A DNA stretch of 64,000 nt from Ferruginibacter paludis (GCF_030409685.1 NZ_JAUFQJ010000013.1:1-64000); one strand, 5' to 3'. Shown: positions 36,045 to 45,287, counted from the stretch's first letter. Notes: a model not told the origin generated them from the letters alone. A program made the numbers and translations.

Positions 36045-36824
36045 GTGCAAAGCCCTCCTTTAAAAATAACATTTCTTGGTACCGGAACCAGCACCGGTGT
36101 TCCCATGGTTGCTTGTCCTTGCCCAGTTTGTGCTTCAGAGGATAAAAAAGATAAGCGTTTACGCAGCAGTATTTTAGTGCAGAGTGCTGCCACATCTTTT
36201 GTTGTAGATACAACACCAGACTTTCGCTATCAGATGCTAAGGGAACAGATTAAACAACTGGATGCAGTTTTGTTCACCCATCCACACAAGGATCATATAG
36301 CAGGATTGGACGATGTTAAAGCCTTTTCTTTTTTCTCAGGGAAAGCGATGGAAGTATACGCCAATACGTTAACAGAAGAAGGTATCAAACGGGAATTCGC
36401 CTACATCTTTGCAGACAAACGATATCCGGGTATTCCTGAAATTAATTTGAATACAATTGATAGTACACCTTTCATGATTGGCGATATACCTGTAACGCCA
36501 ATATTGGTCTGGCATATGAAGATGCCTGTAATGGGATACCGGTTTGGAAAATTTACCTATATAACAGATGCCAATAGAATAGAACCTGAAGAGAAGAAAA
36601 AAATTAAAGGCAGCGAAATATTAGTTGTAAATGCTCTCCGGCATGCCGCCCACGTGTCTCATTTTACCCTGGATGAGGCGATTGATTTAGTAAAAGAGTT
36701 GGAAATACCAACAGCCTATTTCACGCATGTAAGCCATCAGCTGGGTAAACACGCAGATGTTGCCAAAGAACTCCCGCTTAATATGCACCTTGCCTATGAT
36801 GGCCTGACACTTTCTTTCACCTGA
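36045..36824 (+). CDS. MBL-fold metal-dependent hydrolase (PhnP/Lcp type)
   Basis: About 259 aa. Metallo-beta-lactamase fold of the PhnP-like group: LGTGTSTGVPMVACPCPVC with two or three cysteines for an extra zinc, FVVDTTPDFR, the metal motif FTHPHKDHIAGLDD (HxHxDH as HPHKDH), ITDANRI, and a late YFTHVSHQLGKH. Likely a phosphodiesterase acting on a cyclic phosphate or nucleotide. I use the GTG at 36045; relatives start at the following LKITFLGTG segment. Confidence 0.9.
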   Translation: MQSPPLKITFLGTGTSTGVPMVACPCPVCASEDKKDKRLRSSILVQSAATSFVVDTTPDFRYQMLREQIKQLDAVLFTHPHKDHIAGLDDVKAFSFFSGKAMEVYANTLTEEGIKREFAYIFADKRYPGIPEINLNTIDSTPFMIGDIPVTPILVWHMKMPVMGYRFGKFTYITDANRIEPEEKKKIKGSEILVVNALRHAAHVSHFTLDEAIDLVKELEIPTAYFTHVSHQLGKHADVAKELPLNMHLAYDGLTLSFT

Positions 36825-36896
36825 TTTTTATTACCACTTTAGGGTATTGTATTCCAGATAACTGGTGATTATTTTTAATACTTAATCAGCAACTTT

Positions 36897-37856
36897 ATGT
36901 GGAAGCGTTTTATGTCCGATTATTTAAGCTTTACGAAAAAGGAGCGTACTGGCATAATCGTGCTACTTGTATTGATTGCTTTTTTCATAACCCTTCCTTT
37001 TTTATTTCCATTCTTTATTCATACAAAGCCAACTGATGCTTCGTTATTTAAAAAGCAAATTGATCAATTGAAAATGAAACAGGCAGATACCACATTTAAA
37101 TATGCCAGGAGAAATGTTGACAAAGAGGATTATCTAAATTACCGGGAGCCGGAATACAACCGTAATCACCCAAATAAAGCAAAAGGGGACCTCTTTGTTT
37201 TTGATCCCAATACGTTGGATGAGAGCGGCTGGAAGCGTTTGGGAATAAGGGATAAAATCGTTGCAACCATACAGAAATTTATTGAAAAGGGAGGTAGGTT
37301 TTACAAAGCCGAAGACCTTGGGAAAATATGGGGTTTGCATGAGGACGAAGTACAAAGACTAATTCCTTTTGTACAAATTAAGCAGGCAAATAAGGAAGCC
37401 GTTTATGAGAAAAAGCAGTATGAGAACAAGGTGTATGAAAAGCCGAAATATTTATCTGCTGCAGTTGATATTAATACCGCAGATACAACCGCATTGATTG
37501 CACTACCCGGAATTGGAAGTAAATTGTCGCAGCGAATTGTGGCATTCAGAGATAAACTCGGTGGTTTTTATAAAGTAGATCAAATAGCAGAAACCTATGG
37601 TTTGCCGGACTCTGTTTTTCAAAAAATAAAATCCAGGTTTATCGTTGATGCGACAGCGGTCCATCAAATAAATGTCAATACTGCTACAGCCGATGAAATG
37701 AAAACGCATCCATATTTGCGCTATGCTATAGCCAATGCCATTGTACAATACAGAACTCAACACGGCAATTTTTCCAGTGTAGAAGAACTGAAAAAAATCA
37801 TGCTTATCACAGAAGATATTTACAACAAAACCGCCCCTTACGTAAAAGTAAACTAA
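36897..37856 (+). CDS. Helix-hairpin-helix membrane-anchored protein
   Basis: A 319-aa protein. One N-terminal transmembrane helix (ERTGIIVLLVLIAFFITLPFLFPFF, about 18-42), a linker, then several ComEA-like helix-hairpin-helix units, for example DINTADTTALIALPGIGSKL (about 192-210) and INVNTATADEMKTHPYLRYA. Such proteins bind DNA or act as scaffolds at the membrane; a competence role is possible but unproven. Common in Bacteroidota next to acyl-CoA dehydrogenase genes, as here. Confidence 0.85.
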   Translation: MWKRFMSDYLSFTKKERTGIIVLLVLIAFFITLPFLFPFFIHTKPTDASLFKKQIDQLKMKQADTTFKYARRNVDKEDYLNYREPEYNRNHPNKAKGDLFVFDPNTLDESGWKRLGIRDKIVATIQKFIEKGGRFYKAEDLGKIWGLHEDEVQRLIPFVQIKQANKEAVYEKKQYENKVYEKPKYLSAAVDINTADTTALIALPGIGSKLSQRIVAFRDKLGGFYKVDQIAETYGLPDSVFQKIKSRFIVDATAVHQINVNTATADEMKTHPYLRYAIANAIVQYRTQHGNFSSVEELKKIMLITEDIYNKTAPYVKVN

Positions 37857-37895
37857 CGATATTCAACTGTTTAAAAAGGGTTAATTTGCAATACA

Positions 37896-37903
37896 TAATT
37901 TTA
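37896..37903 (+). promoter_or_regulatory. -7-like box 4 nt before the acyl-CoA dehydrogenase start
   Basis: TAATTTTA (final A instead of G), then AACT, then ATG 37908. Confidence 0.35.
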
Positions 37904-37907
37904 AACT

Positions 37908-39050
37908 ATGAATTTTCAGCAAGATGAACTGACCCTGCAGGTAGCCCAAACAGCAAAAGATTTCGCAGATAAATTTATCAGGCCACATGTAATGGAGTGG
38001 GATGAAAGCCAGCAGTTTCCCCTGGAAGTATATAAAGAATTAGGCAAACTTGGCATGATGGGTGTTTTGGTGCCGGAAGCCTATGGTGGAGCGGGTTTGA
38101 GTTACTTTGAATACAATGTAATTCTGCAGGAAATTTCAAAGGTATGTGGTTCTGTTGGTCTGTCTGTAGCTGCGCATAATTCATTGTGTACAGGGCATAT
38201 TTTAAGTTTTGGCAACGAAGAACAAAAGAAAAAGTACTTGCCCAAATTGGCCACCTGTGAGTGGCTGGGTGCATGGGGATTAACAGAAGCCAACACGGGA
38301 AGTGATGCAGGCAATATGCAGTTGACAGCTATAAAAGACGGCGACGAATGGATTTTGAACGGTACAAAAAACTGGATAACCCATGGTAAAAGTGGTGATG
38401 TAGCCGTTGTAATTTGCCGTACCGGCACACCCCGCACAAAAGATAATTCAACAGCATTTATAGTTGAACGCGGAACCCCAGGTTTCGCGGGAGGCAAAAA
38501 AGAAAACAAACTGGGTATGCGGGCAAGTGAAACAGCAGAAATGATTTTTGACAACTGCCGTATACCGGATAGCAGCAGAATGGGCGAGGTAGGCGAGGGG
38601 TTTAAACATTCTATGAAAGTGCTGGATGGAGGCAGAATATCCATTGCAGCGTTAAGCCTGGGTATAGCCAAAGGCGCTTATGAAGCAGCAGTGAAATATT
38701 CGAAGGAGCGTTACCAGTTCGATCAGCCGATCGCCAATTTTCAGGGGGTAAGTTTTAAACTGGCCGATATGGCAACTGAAATTGCTGCCGCTGATTTACT
38801 GATTCACCAGGCATGCGATCTTAAAATAAAAGGATTACCCATGACCAAAGAATCCGCCATGGCAAAATATTATGCAAGTGAAATCGCCGTAAAAGTGAGT
38901 ACGGAAGCGGTACAGGTATTTGGTGGAAATGGCTACAGCAAGGATTTTCCGGTAGAGAAATTTTACCGTGACAGTAAATTGTGCACAATCGGCGAAGGAA
39001 CAAGTGAAGTACAAAAATTAGTGATCAGCCGGGAAGTATTGCGTCCATAA
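37908..39050 (+). CDS. Acyl-CoA dehydrogenase
   Basis: A 380-aa FAD enzyme that oxidises acyl-CoA to enoyl-CoA. Family motifs: GAWGLTEANTGSDAGNM, NGTKNWITHG, KLGMRASETAEM, ERYQFDQPIANFQGVSFKLADM, and QVFGGNGYSKDFPVEKFYRDSKLCTIGEGTSEVQKLVI with the catalytic base region. Closest in character to short-chain (butyryl-CoA or isovaleryl-CoA type) enzymes; chain length cannot be fixed from sequence alone. Confidence 0.94.
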   Translation: MNFQQDELTLQVAQTAKDFADKFIRPHVMEWDESQQFPLEVYKELGKLGMMGVLVPEAYGGAGLSYFEYNVILQEISKVCGSVGLSVAAHNSLCTGHILSFGNEEQKKKYLPKLATCEWLGAWGLTEANTGSDAGNMQLTAIKDGDEWILNGTKNWITHGKSGDVAVVICRTGTPRTKDNSTAFIVERGTPGFAGGKKENKLGMRASETAEMIFDNCRIPDSSRMGEVGEGFKHSMKVLDGGRISIAALSLGIAKGAYEAAVKYSKERYQFDQPIANFQGVSFKLADMATEIAAADLLIHQACDLKIKGLPMTKESAMAKYYASEIAVKVSTEAVQVFGGNGYSKDFPVEKFYRDSKLCTIGEGTSEVQKLVISREVLRP

Positions 39051-39100
39051 AACAATAAGTTCTTTCCAAAGAAATTATTGGTAGAGAAATTATTATAAAT

Positions 39101-39133
39101 AGAAAAACCATCCGATGACCAGATGGTTTTTCT
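39101..39133. terminator. Bidirectional terminator
   Basis: A perfect 12-bp stem, AGAAAAACCATC (39101-39112) with GATGGTTTTTCT (39122-39133), between convergent acyl-CoA dehydrogenase and the gene at 39156. Confidence 0.85.
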
Positions 39134-39155
39134 ATTGAGTGTATTATGTGAATGC

Positions 39156-39512
39156 TTATTTTTTATCTCCGCCAAATAAACCACCTACCTTATCTTTCAG
39201 GCTATCAAAAGCATCTTCAACTTTTTCAGCAGCGTCCTTTACAAAGTCTTCTACTTTTTGACCGGTTTCGCCCGGTATAACATCACTGATTTTATCCATC
39301 ATTCCTTCTGCTTTGGGAGCAGTTGGGTCAACCACAGCAGCTGTTGCGGCAGTTGCGGCTGAAGCTGGTGCCGCCGCGAATAAATTATCGACTGCGCCTG
39401 CCATCATTGGAAATTTTTCTTTTACAAAATCTTTGATTGTTTCAACAGCTTTATGCGCCTGTTCTGCGGTGATGCCTGCTTTTTCTGTGAGGCTGGTAAT
39501 TAACTCGTTCAT
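39156..39512 (-). CDS. Small Ala/Lys-rich helical protein
   Basis: A 118-aa protein with a helical, amphipathic pattern: an N-terminal unit TSLTEKAGITAEQAHKAVETI, an Ala-rich linker (PASAATAATAAVVDPT) and a C-terminal run VEDFVKDAAEKVEDAFDSLKD ending in Gly/Asp/Lys. The first part resembles the DUF2267/DUF2780-like small domains seen in Bacteroidota. The function is unknown. I use the ATG at 39512, as upstream residues are not protein-like. Confidence 0.78.
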   Translation of the reverse strand: MNELITSLTEKAGITAEQAHKAVETIKDFVKEKFPMMAGAVDNLFAAAPASAATAATAAVVDPTAPKAEGMMDKISDVIPGETGQKVEDFVKDAAEKVEDAFDSLKDKVGGLFGGDKK

Positions 39513-39619
39513 GGTGTATAGTTTTAAAATTTGTAATGCAAATGTTGCATGTTTAAAAATGAATTTGCAAATCAATTTTCAAAGTGTTATTCAATATGGC
39601 AGGTAAGGTTTAGCAATTG

Positions 39620-41857
39620 TTATTCGGTATCGTAGCGCTCTACTTTTTCAATACCTGGCAACTGTAGCAACGCATTGCACAAATGATCCAGTTCCTCTTT
39701 GTCATGTACAAATATTTTTAAATTTCCCATAAAGATGCCGTCCTTAGCTTCTATAGTCATGGCCGAAATATTAAATTTCATTTCTCCGCTGATCAGGTTT
39801 GTAATTTTATGAATTACGCCTACGTCATCCAATCCCACAATTTTTAAACCAGTTAAAAAAGAAATCTCTTTATTTTTCGCCCATTTTGTTTTTACAATCC
39901 TGTGTCCAAAATTAGCCATTAACCTGGCCGCATTGGGGCAATTGGTACGGTGAATTTTTAAGCCTTCACCTGTAGTTACGAATCCAAAAACATCATCACC
40001 AGGGATGGGCTTGCAGCAGTTGGCAAGCGTATACATAATCTTATCACTGCTTTCTCCGAAGATAATTAATTCAGCATCTTTTTTATTGTAAGGCCTGTCT
40101 GTAATATCTGTTTCCTTCTTTTCTTCAATCTCCACTTTTACAGGTTTTGGCGGAAACAGGCGGTCACCGGATGCCGTGAACTCTTTCAGTTCTTTTAAAT
40201 CAATTTTCTTGATGGCAATTTCATATAATAAATCCAGCGATGAATTCAGTTTATAAAAAGTGGCTAACTCCTCAATATTATGCTGCGTCATCATGCCACC
40301 GATGGCTTCCAGTTTTTTCTGAAGAATATACTTTCCGTCTTCTGCGACTTTTCTTTTTTCCTCTTTCAGTGTATCCTTAATTTTTTGTTTTGCCTTAGGT
40401 GTTACAACCAGGTTCAACCATTCCTGGCTGGGCTTTTGTTTGGCGCTTGTAATAATTTCTATCTGGTCGCCGCTGCGTAATTTGTGCCCAATCGGCACCA
40501 GTTTGTGATTCACTTTAGCACCAATGCACCTGCTGCCAACAGCAGTATGTACGCCAAATGCAAAATCCAGCGCAGTGGCTCCAACGGGCAGCATTTTAAT
40601 ATCACCCTTTGGGGTGTACACATAGATTTCTTCTGTTAAAAAGGAGGTCTTAAAGTCCTGTAAAAAGTCAAGAGAGTTGGAGTCCTGACTGCTGAGCGCT
40701 TCCCTGATCTGGCTAAACCATTGGTCAAAACGATTTTCAACACTGGCGCCTTCTTTGTATTTCCAGTGAGCCGCCAAACCTTTTTCCGCAATCTCATTCA
40801 TCCGTTTGGTGCGTATCTGCACTTCCACCCATTTGCCCTGTGGGCCCATAACCGTGGTGTGCAATGCTTCATAACCATTACTCTTCGGGTTGCTTAACCA
40901 ATCCCGCAATCTCTCAGGTGATGGGTTGTATTCATCCGTAATCATGCTGTACACTTTCCAGCAATCTTCTTTTTCTTTTTCGGCAGGCGAATCAACAATA
41001 ATGCGGATGGCAAAAAGATCATACACTTCCTCAAAACTAACGCCCTTCTTTTTCATCTTATTCCAGATGGAATGAATGCTTTTCGGGCGACCATGAATTT
41101 CAAATTTAAAGTCAGCCCGTTCTAGTTTATCCTTAAGTGGCCGGATAAAATCATTTATAAAACGGGTGCGTTCTCTTTTTGTATCATTTAGTTTTTGGGC
41201 GATGTATTTATAAGTATCTGGTTCCAGGTACTTCATCGCCAAATCTTCCATCTCTGTTTTGATGGCATATAAACCCATCCTGTGCGCCAATGGAGCGTAG
41301 ACGTATACAGTTTCGCTCGAAATCTTCAATTGCTTTTCCCGCTTCATACTGTCCATGGTACGCATGTTATGCAGGCGGTCAGAAAGCTTGATCAATATTA
41401 CCCTGGGATCATCCGTAAGCGTAAGTAAAATTTTCTTGAAATTCTCAGCCTGCTGGCTGGTGTTGGTATCCATCACCGTGCTGATCTTGGTAAGACCATC
41501 CACAATTTTGGCTATTTCAGCACCAAATTCTCTTTGAATGTCCTGCAGGGTAATGTCGGTATCTTCTACCGTATCGTGCAACAGTGCACAGATGGTACTG
41601 CGCACACCGAGGCCAATTTCCTCCACGCAAATGCGGGCGACTGCCAGTGGATGTAAAATGTAGGGTTCGCCGCTTTTACGGCGCATGGTTTTATGGGCTT
41701 CTGCTGCTATTTCAAAAGCGGTACGTATTAATTCCTTATCTCCGGGCTTTAATTTAGGTTTCAGTTCTTTAAGTAAACCGCGGTATTGCCTGAGTATTTC
41801 CTTCTTCTCTTCCTCTTCGTTGAGGTTGTATTTTAAAATTGGGGGTGTTGTTTCCAT
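39620..41857 (-). CDS. RelA/SpoT family (p)ppGpp synthetase/hydrolase
   Basis: A 745-aa bifunctional-type alarmone enzyme. HD hydrolase domain (about 45-200) with an intact site (STICALLHDTVEDTD), synthetase domain (about 240-355: EIHGRPKSIHSIWNKM, YDLFAIRII, SNGYEALHTTVMG), TGS domain (IYVYTPKGDIKMLPVGATA), then a zinc-finger-like region with CCKPIPGDD and a C-terminal ACT domain (VHDKEELDHLCNALLQLPGI). Makes and breaks (p)ppGpp in the stringent response. Full length. Confidence 0.95.
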   Translation of the reverse strand: METTPPILKYNLNEEEEKKEILRQYRGLLKELKPKLKPGDKELIRTAFEIAAEAHKTMRRKSGEPYILHPLAVARICVEEIGLGVRSTICALLHDTVEDTDITLQDIQREFGAEIAKIVDGLTKISTVMDTNTSQQAENFKKILLTLTDDPRVILIKLSDRLHNMRTMDSMKREKQLKISSETVYVYAPLAHRMGLYAIKTEMEDLAMKYLEPDTYKYIAQKLNDTKRERTRFINDFIRPLKDKLERADFKFEIHGRPKSIHSIWNKMKKKGVSFEEVYDLFAIRIIVDSPAEKEKEDCWKVYSMITDEYNPSPERLRDWLSNPKSNGYEALHTTVMGPQGKWVEVQIRTKRMNEIAEKGLAAHWKYKEGASVENRFDQWFSQIREALSSQDSNSLDFLQDFKTSFLTEEIYVYTPKGDIKMLPVGATALDFAFGVHTAVGSRCIGAKVNHKLVPIGHKLRSGDQIEIITSAKQKPSQEWLNLVVTPKAKQKIKDTLKEEKRKVAEDGKYILQKKLEAIGGMMTQHNIEELATFYKLNSSLDLLYEIAIKKIDLKELKEFTASGDRLFPPKPVKVEIEEKKETDITDRPYNKKDAELIIFGESSDKIMYTLANCCKPIPGDDVFGFVTTGEGLKIHRTNCPNAARLMANFGHRIVKTKWAKNKEISFLTGLKIVGLDDVGVIHKITNLISGEMKFNISAMTIEAKDGIFMGNLKIFVHDKEELDHLCNALLQLPGIEKVERYDTE

Positions 41858-41914
41858 CTATTAAAACGAATTTACGAAAAAACATTTCTGTTTTACTTTT
41901 TTGTATAAAACCCT

Positions 41915-41922
41915 TACTTTTG
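41915..41922 (+). promoter_or_regulatory. -7 box of the tRNA-Leu gene
   Basis: TACTTTTG, 10 nt before the tRNA 5' end. The position fits a start a few bases before the mature end. Confidence 0.5.
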
Positions 41923-41932
41923 CACCCCTTAA

Positions 41933-42014
41933 CCGGATGTGGCGAAATTGGCAGACGCACCAGACTTAGGATCTGGCGGAGCAATCCATGTAGGTTCGAC
42001 CCCTATCATCCGGA
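41933..42014 (+). tRNA. tRNA-Leu (UAG)
   Basis: Acceptor stem CCGGATG (41933-41939) with CATCCGG (42007-42013) and discriminator A at 42014. Anticodon arm CCAGA-CTTAGGA-TCTGG gives anticodon UAG. Long class II variable region; T arm with GGTTCGACC. CCA is not encoded. Confidence 0.97.
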
Positions 42015-42120
42015 CTTTTTTTGAGTTGATAAGTAGAGTGGTTGAGGAGTTAGCAGTTAATGCTTTCTTTTTTCCATCACTTATCAACTTTTTAATTTTT
42101 AACATTACAACATTGCATTT

Positions 42121-43488
42121 ATGGCAACAGTAGCTAGAGAGAACATCGGATTACTAAACGACAAGATTCTTATAAAAGTTGGTAAAGAAGATTATTTCCC
42201 CTCCTTTGAGAAAAAGCTGAAAGAATACAGTAAGACAGTTAATATTCCCGGCTTTAGAAAAGGAATGGTGCCTGCCGGCATGATAAAAAAAATGTACGGT
42301 GCTTCTATTTATACAGATGAAGTACTTAAGACTGTTGAGAAGCAATTGTACACTTATCTTGATACAGAAAAGCCAGACATTTTTGCACAACCACTGGCAT
42401 TAGACGCTGACATCCGCAAATTGGATTTAAATAATCCCGCTGAGTACGAATTTGGATTTGAGATTGGTTTAAAACCGGCTTTTGAACTGGCTTCTTTACC
42501 CAAAGCCAAAGCCATCTTACACAAGGTTGAAGTAACAGATGCGATGGTGCAGGAAGAAGTAGACCGTATGCTGATTAAAGGCGGTAAAATGACCGAACCT
42601 GAAACAGTTGAAACGGAAGAAGCAGTTTTGAATATTTTGTTTACAGAAGTTGATAAGGAAGGTAATACGATTGAAGGTGGTATTGAAAAAGAGAACTCTG
42701 TAATAGTAAAATACTTAACACCCGCGGCTCAAAAGCAGTTCATGGGTAAAAAGAAGGACGATGCTGTTGTATTGCAGTTATCAAAAACTTTCGACAAAGA
42801 TAAACTGGAAGCATTTGTGCTTGATTTAGGTCTAGATAAAGACGACAAGGAATCTGCAAAAAAATATTTCAAACTAACGATTGTAAAAATCGGGCTGGTT
42901 GAAAAAAGAGAATTGAATGAAGCATTTTTCGCTGAGGTTTTTCCCGGCGCAGCCGTTGCAACTGAGGAAGAATTCAGAAAAAAATTAAAAGAAGAAATTG
43001 AGCAATACTGGGATGCGCAAAGCCGCAACCAGCTGCACGATCAGTTATATCATTATTTGCTGGATGAAACCAAAATTGAATTTCCGGAGCAATTTTTAAA
43101 GCGGTGGTTACAGGTAGGCAGCGAAGAACGCAAAACACCGGAGCAGGCCGAAGCTGAGTTTCCACAGTTTAGCAGCCAGTTAAAATGGACGCTAATCAGC
43201 GATAAGATTGTAAAAGAAAACAAGCTGGAAGTATCTGCAGAAGAGCTGAAAGAATCTATGAAGGCGGAAGTAATGCGGTATTTTGGCGGCGCTAGTTTAG
43301 GTGATGATACCAGCTGGTTAGACAGCTATGTAGACCGTATGATGAAAGATGAAAAACAAATCGATGCCAGCTACCGCAGGCTCGTAACAGATAAATTGTT
43401 TAACTGGGCACAGTCGCAGGTAACGCCTGTTGAAAAACATGTAACCGGTGAAGAGCTGACTGCAATGCAGCACAATCACCAGCACTAA
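42121..43488 (+). CDS. tig: Trigger factor
   Basis: Ribosome-bound chaperone and peptidyl-prolyl isomerase for nascent chains. 455 aa with the N-terminal ribosome-binding signature PGFRKGMVP (about 40-48), a middle PPIase-like region that is divergent, and a long helical C-terminal part. First protein gene of a quality-control block followed by two clpP genes and clpX. Confidence 0.93.
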   Translation: MATVARENIGLLNDKILIKVGKEDYFPSFEKKLKEYSKTVNIPGFRKGMVPAGMIKKMYGASIYTDEVLKTVEKQLYTYLDTEKPDIFAQPLALDADIRKLDLNNPAEYEFGFEIGLKPAFELASLPKAKAILHKVEVTDAMVQEEVDRMLIKGGKMTEPETVETEEAVLNILFTEVDKEGNTIEGGIEKENSVIVKYLTPAAQKQFMGKKKDDAVVLQLSKTFDKDKLEAFVLDLGLDKDDKESAKKYFKLTIVKIGLVEKRELNEAFFAEVFPGAAVATEEEFRKKLKEEIEQYWDAQSRNQLHDQLYHYLLDETKIEFPEQFLKRWLQVGSEERKTPEQAEAEFPQFSSQLKWTLISDKIVKENKLEVSAEELKESMKAEVMRYFGGASLGDDTSWLDSYVDRMMKDEKQIDASYRRLVTDKLFNWAQSQVTPVEKHVTGEELTAMQHNHQH

Positions 43489-43523
43489 AAAATTAAGAAG
43501 TAAAAATTAAAAATGTTGAATTC

Positions 43524-43553
43524 GCCGGAGCTTAAATTCTCCGGCATTTTTTT
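43524..43553 (+). terminator. Terminator of tig
   Basis: GCCGGAG (43524-43530) with CTCCGGC (43539-43545), loop of 8, then ATTTTTTT. Confidence 0.9.
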
Positions 43554-43595
43554 GCCCAAAAATATAATAGCTGAAACCAACAATAGGCTGCATTT

Positions 43596-43622
43596 AAATC
43601 AGACATCAAAAAATCAGACATC
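43596..43622. repeat. 12-bp direct repeat upstream of clpP
   Basis: AAATCAGACATC at 43596-43607 and again at 43611-43622, 15 bp apart centre to centre, about 100 bp before clpP. Could be a regulator site; no family assigned. Confidence 0.4.
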
Positions 43623-43687
43623 CGCCATCCCATCCGACTTTTTGTCGCAATTTTTTTATAGCATAATATTTGGGTTCATCAATCAAC

Positions 43688-43695
43688 TATATTTG
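43688..43695 (+). promoter_or_regulatory. -7 box upstream of the first clpP
   Basis: TATATTTG, with a TTTG at 43669-43672 (spacer 15, shorter than usual). Leader about 18-20 nt to ATG 43718. Confidence 0.4.
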
Positions 43696-43717
43696 TTACC
43701 ATAAATAATTATATCTC

Positions 43718-44410
43718 ATGAATTTTGGAAAAGAATTTGAAAAATATGCTGTGAAACACCGGGGTATCAGCAGCAATACCCTTGATGGATATATTAAGCA
43801 CAACGTAACTAACCTTACACCTAATATCATCGAAGAGCGGCCAATGAATGTAGCGGTGATGGACGTTTACAGCCGTTTGATGATGGACCGGATTATCTTT
43901 ATGGGCTACCCCGTAACGGATGAAGTAGCCAATATTATCACGGCGCAGTTCCTGTTTTTAGAAAGCACAGACCGCACAAAAGATATACAGATGTACATTA
44001 ATTCTCCCGGTGGAAGCGTATATGCGGGCTTGGGAATGTATGACACCATGCAGTTTGTAACACCAGATATTGCCACTATTTGTACAGGCATGGCTGCAAG
44101 TATGGCGGCCGTATTGATGTGTGCAGGAGCACCCGGCAAACGGACCGCTTTAAAACATAGCCGCATCATGCTGCATCAGCCAAGCGCGGGTGCCGGTGGA
44201 CAGGCAAGTGACATTGAAATCACCGTAAATGAGATTCGTAAAATTAAAAGTGAGTTGTACGAAATCATCGCCCAACATACAAATCAGCCGTATGATAAAG
44301 TTTCCCAGGATTGCGAGAGAGATTACTGGATGACTTCTTCCGAAGCAAAGGATTATGGCATTGTGGATGAAGTATTGACCATCAATCCCCGTAAAGCAAA
44401 AAAAGATTAA
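43718..44410 (+). CDS. clpP: ATP-dependent Clp protease proteolytic subunit, first copy
   Basis: A 230-aa serine protease subunit. Full catalytic triad: S128 in GMAASMA, H153 in MLHQPSAG, D202 in CERDYWM. It forms tetradecameric barrels with ClpX or ClpA-type unfoldases. A second complete clpP follows 115 bp downstream, and clpX is 2.1 kb away. Confidence 0.96.
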   Translation: MNFGKEFEKYAVKHRGISSNTLDGYIKHNVTNLTPNIIEERPMNVAVMDVYSRLMMDRIIFMGYPVTDEVANIITAQFLFLESTDRTKDIQMYINSPGGSVYAGLGMYDTMQFVTPDIATICTGMAASMAAVLMCAGAPGKRTALKHSRIMLHQPSAGAGGQASDIEITVNEIRKIKSELYEIIAQHTNQPYDKVSQDCERDYWMTSSEAKDYGIVDEVLTINPRKAKKD

Positions 44411-44525
44411 GTCAATATTGCACCGGCGATGGTACTACTATTAAACATCGTTGTGTCACTCTCTTGTACGGCAAACCATTATTGAACGCTTCCAATTTAA
44501 ACAGCATTCTAAAAAATTGAAAACA

Positions 44526-45155
44526 ATGAATTACAACTATAACAACAAACAAATACGTTTCGACGACGAAGAAGAAAATCCAAAAGAATTGCCCGAAAAC
44601 CCGATGGAAAAGATGATGAGCGGATGGCAGTTCGACAAAAAATTTATTGAGCAGCGTAAAATATTTTTATGGGGCGCTGTAGAAGATAAAAGCGCTAAAG
44701 ATATTACTGCCCGTTTACTCTACCTGGAAGCAATTGATCCGGGAAAAGAAATTACTTTTTACATAAACAGCCCCGGTGGCGTAGTTACAAGCGGTATGGT
44801 GATTTACGATACCATGCAAATGATCAGCTCACCTGTAAGCACCGTATGTATGGGTATGGCTGCAAGTATGGGAAGCATCCTGTTAAGTGGCGGCGCTAAG
44901 GGAAGACGTTTTATTTTTCCTAGCGGCCAGGTGATGATTCACCAGCCAAGCGGCGGCGGACAGGGCGTTAGTGCCGACCTGGAAATTATGGCCGTGCAGA
45001 TACTTAAAATCAAGCAGCTTGGTGCCCGCATTCTTGCTGAAAACTGCGGCCAGACCTACGAAAAAATAATGAAAGATTTCGACCGCGATTTTTGGATGGA
45101 TGCCAAAGAATCTATCGCTTATGGCATAGTGGATGGCGTGATGAATAAATTGTAA
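44526..45155 (+). CDS. clpP: ATP-dependent Clp protease proteolytic subunit, second copy
   Basis: A 209-aa ClpP paralogue with its own triad: S114 in GMAASMG, H139 in MIHQPSGG, D188 in FDRDFWM. Its N-terminus (RFDDEEENPKELPENP) is acidic and unlike the first copy's. I use ATG 44526; the frame upstream is open but reads like leader. Both paralogues look active, so hetero-oligomers as in some other bacteria are possible. Confidence 0.94.
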   Translation: MNYNYNNKQIRFDDEEENPKELPENPMEKMMSGWQFDKKFIEQRKIFLWGAVEDKSAKDITARLLYLEAIDPGKEITFYINSPGGVVTSGMVIYDTMQMISSPVSTVCMGMAASMGSILLSGGAKGRRFIFPSGQVMIHQPSGGGQGVSADLEIMAVQILKIKQLGARILAENCGQTYEKIMKDFDRDFWMDAKESIAYGIVDGVMNKL

Positions 45156-45175
45156 GCTGAATTTAAAAATATCTC

Positions 45176-45204
45176 ATGGCCGGTTTAATCACCGGCCATT
45201 TTAA
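45176..45204 (+). terminator. Terminator after the second clpP
   Basis: ATGGCCGG (45176-45183) with CCGGCCAT (45192-45199) and a weak T-rich tail. Confidence 0.75.
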
Positions 45205-45248
45205 TTAAACCTGTTGGGACCTGCGTTTTCAACAAACGTTTCAAATAA

Positions 45249-45273
45249 CTCCTCCGTTAGGGGATGGGGGGAG
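45249..45273 (+). repeat. GC-rich imperfect palindrome
   Basis: CTCCTCC (45249-45255) can pair with GGGGGAG (45267-45273), one G-T pair. Strikingly G-rich against an AT-rich background. Such short C/G-run palindromes are a common class of intergenic repeat remnants in Bacteroidota. Confidence 0.4.
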
Positions 45274-45279
45274 ATTGCT

Positions 45280-45287
45280 TAACTTTA
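45280..45287 (+). promoter_or_regulatory. -7-like box 4 nt before the kinase-like gene
   Basis: TAACTTTA (final A), then CAAT, then ATG 45292. Confidence 0.35.

Noticed and set aside
38102..38671. 189-codon minus-strand frame in the acyl-CoA dehydrogenase gene
   Set aside because: Shadow frame; the plus strand encodes a clear enzyme.
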